DNA from: Myxococcales bacterium | Lineage (GTDB): Bacteria; Myxococcota; Myxococcia; Myxococcales; Anaeromyxobacteraceae | Assembly: GCA_021784495.1 (NCBI GenBank) | Contig: JAJXSQ010000179.1 | Location: 1-5,332 of the forward strand | Length of the DNA: 5,332 bases | Direction of reading: 5' to 3' | In this document: in pieces, positions 4,572 to 5,332 of the stretch | Position numbering within the stretch: the first letter of the stretch is position 1 | Layout: each line of letters starts with the position of its first letter | Translations under genes and position numbers: made by a program | The notes under the pieces: generated by a model | Databases searched by the model: none | The model's input: only the letters and a program-made list of their open reading frames with translations | Told to the model about the DNA's origin: nothing

Positions 4572-5332
4572 ATGGCCGACCGGATCCAGAAGGCGCTCGC
4601 CGAGTTCGTCTCCGAGGCCCAGGAGAACATCGACCTCCTCGGCCGGGACGTCATGCGGCTCGACGGCCAGGCCGGCGAGCCCGACCCCGATCTGCTGAAC
4701 GCCGTCTTCCGGGAGGCCCACACCATCAAGGGGCTCTCCTCGATGTTCGCGGTGGAGCGGATGGCGCGGCTGGCCCACGCGCTCGAGGACCTGCTCGACG
4801 ACGTCCGGATGGGGCGGCGCCCCCTGGACCGGGAGGCCCTGGATCTCCTCCTCGAGACCCCCGAGGTCTTCTCCCGGATCGTCGCCGAGGAGGCGGGGGG
4901 GGGGCCGGCGGCGACCCTCGACGCGGCGGCCCGGCTCGCCGAGCGGCTGCGGGCGGGGGCGCCGGCCGAGGCCGCGGCCGGCGAGGATCCGCTCGACGCG
5001 GTCGCGCTGGGGCCGGAGCTGCGCCGGATGCTGACCGAGTACGAGGAGCACCGCCTCCGGACGAGCGTCCGCGGCGGGCTCGGGCTCTTCCGCGTCCGGG
5101 TGGCCTTCCCGGTCGCCGCCTTCGACCAGGAGCTCCCCGCGCTCGTGCAGCGGCTGAAGCCGCTCGGCGAGGTGATCTCGACCCTCCCGTCGCCGGAGGC
5201 GGTCGATCCCGCCTCGATCGGCTTCGAGCTCCTGGTGGCCACCGCGCTGGCCGCGGCGGAGGTGGCGCGCGCCGCCGGGGACCGGGCGGCGGTGGAGCCG
5301 GTGGCCCGGCTCCGGCCGGTCGCGCCGGCGGG
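4572..5332 (+). CDS. cheA: CheA-type chemotaxis histidine kinase, N-terminal part (runs off the window)
   Basis: The first 253 codons are present and the frame is still open at the window end; the kinase core (dimerisation, ATPase and CheW-like domains) lies beyond it. Residues 1-105 form an HPt (P1) domain: a helix with EFVSEAQENIDLL at 11-23, then the phosphorylation helix FREAHTIKGLSSMF at 46-59 with His50 as the expected phospho-acceptor, and a third helix with LAHALEDLLDDVRMGRRPLD. A linker of about 40 residues rich in Ala, Gly and Glu follows, containing the triple glycine encoded by a run of ten G. Residues 146-238 form a second domain with LTEYEEHRL near 154 and GEVISTLPS at 199-207; it does not look like the classical CheY-binding P2. 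ATG 4572 is the first start in this frame and lacks a clear ribosome binding site. In the living protein it would phosphorylate a CheY-like regulator under receptor/CheW control. Confidence 0.85.
   Translation, partial: MADRIQKALAEFVSEAQENIDLLGRDVMRLDGQAGEPDPDLLNAVFREAHTIKGLSSMFAVERMARLAHALEDLLDDVRMGRRPLDREALDLLLETPEVFSRIVAEEAGGGPAATLDAAARLAERLRAGAPAEAAAGEDPLDAVALGPELRRMLTEYEEHRLRTSVRGGLGLFRVRVAFPVAAFDQELPALVQRLKPLGEVISTLPSPEAVDPASIGFELLVATALAAAEVARAAGDRAAVEPVARLRPVAPA

Noticed and set aside
4534..4698. A 54-residue frame starting at the ATGA overlap at 4534
   Set aside because: The overlap looks like the others in the operon, but the product is Ser/Arg/Pro-rich with no family resemblance and runs out of frame with the clear HPt domain of cheA.
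4137..5051. A 304-codon open frame on the minus strand across the M17-like gene and cheA
   Set aside because: Antisense and arginine/proline-rich low complexity; the + strand gives clear HPt and M17-like signatures over the same bases.
3617..5242. A 541-codon open frame on the minus strand across nusB, the M17-like gene and cheA
   Set aside because: It is antisense to three recognisable genes. Its product is low-complexity Ser/Arg/Pro/Ala text with no motif. Stop codons are rare by chance in DNA this GC-rich.
1..5332. FMN riboswitch, tRNA, CRISPR array or insertion sequence
   Set aside because: I saw no conserved RFN-type stems, cloverleaf, regular spaced repeats or transposase in either strand. 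An FMN riboswitch would be expected upstream of ribD, outside the window.

Overview
This is a very GC-rich window (roughly three quarters G+C, with almost every third codon position G or C). All recognisable genes lie on the + strand in one tightly packed series. The gene order, the RibBA fusion, GTG and TTG starts, and a CheA kinase immediately downstream suggest a deltaproteobacterium in the old sense. Myxococcota of the Anaeromyxobacter type is my best guess, but this is inference from composition and gene order; nothing in the window proves it.

Layout: ribD (1-1119), ribE (1134-1781), ribBA (1778-3082), ribH (3079-3570), nusB (3567-3998), a stand-alone peptidase-M17 N-terminal-like protein (3998-4537), a 34-base gap with a short GC hairpin, then the start of a CheA-type histidine kinase (4572 to the window end, incomplete). 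From ribE to the M17-like gene each start codon overlaps the previous stop codon (GTGA, ATGA, TTGA, TGATG), so the genes are probably one translationally coupled operon. The window opens exactly on the ribD start codon, so any promoter or FMN riboswitch upstream cannot be seen.

The first four genes cover riboflavin synthesis from GTP and ribulose 5-phosphate. The RibA half of RibBA opens GTP and the RibB half makes the four-carbon unit. RibD deaminates and reduces the pyrimidine, RibH condenses the two branches to lumazine, and RibE dismutates lumazine to riboflavin. The phosphatase for the pyrimidine intermediate and the RibF kinase/FAD synthetase are not here. NusB, an rRNA antitermination factor, is a common neighbour of ribH.

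Most of the window is ordinary housekeeping DNA, and I do not see a new biological system. The points worth a second look are: RibBA changes at a metal-ligand position (His to Gln) and in the GTP-site motif (HSEC to HSKC); a lone M17 N-terminal-like domain with no catalytic half; a run of ten G just after the phosphotransfer domain of cheA; and a non-classical domain in the P2 position of that CheA.
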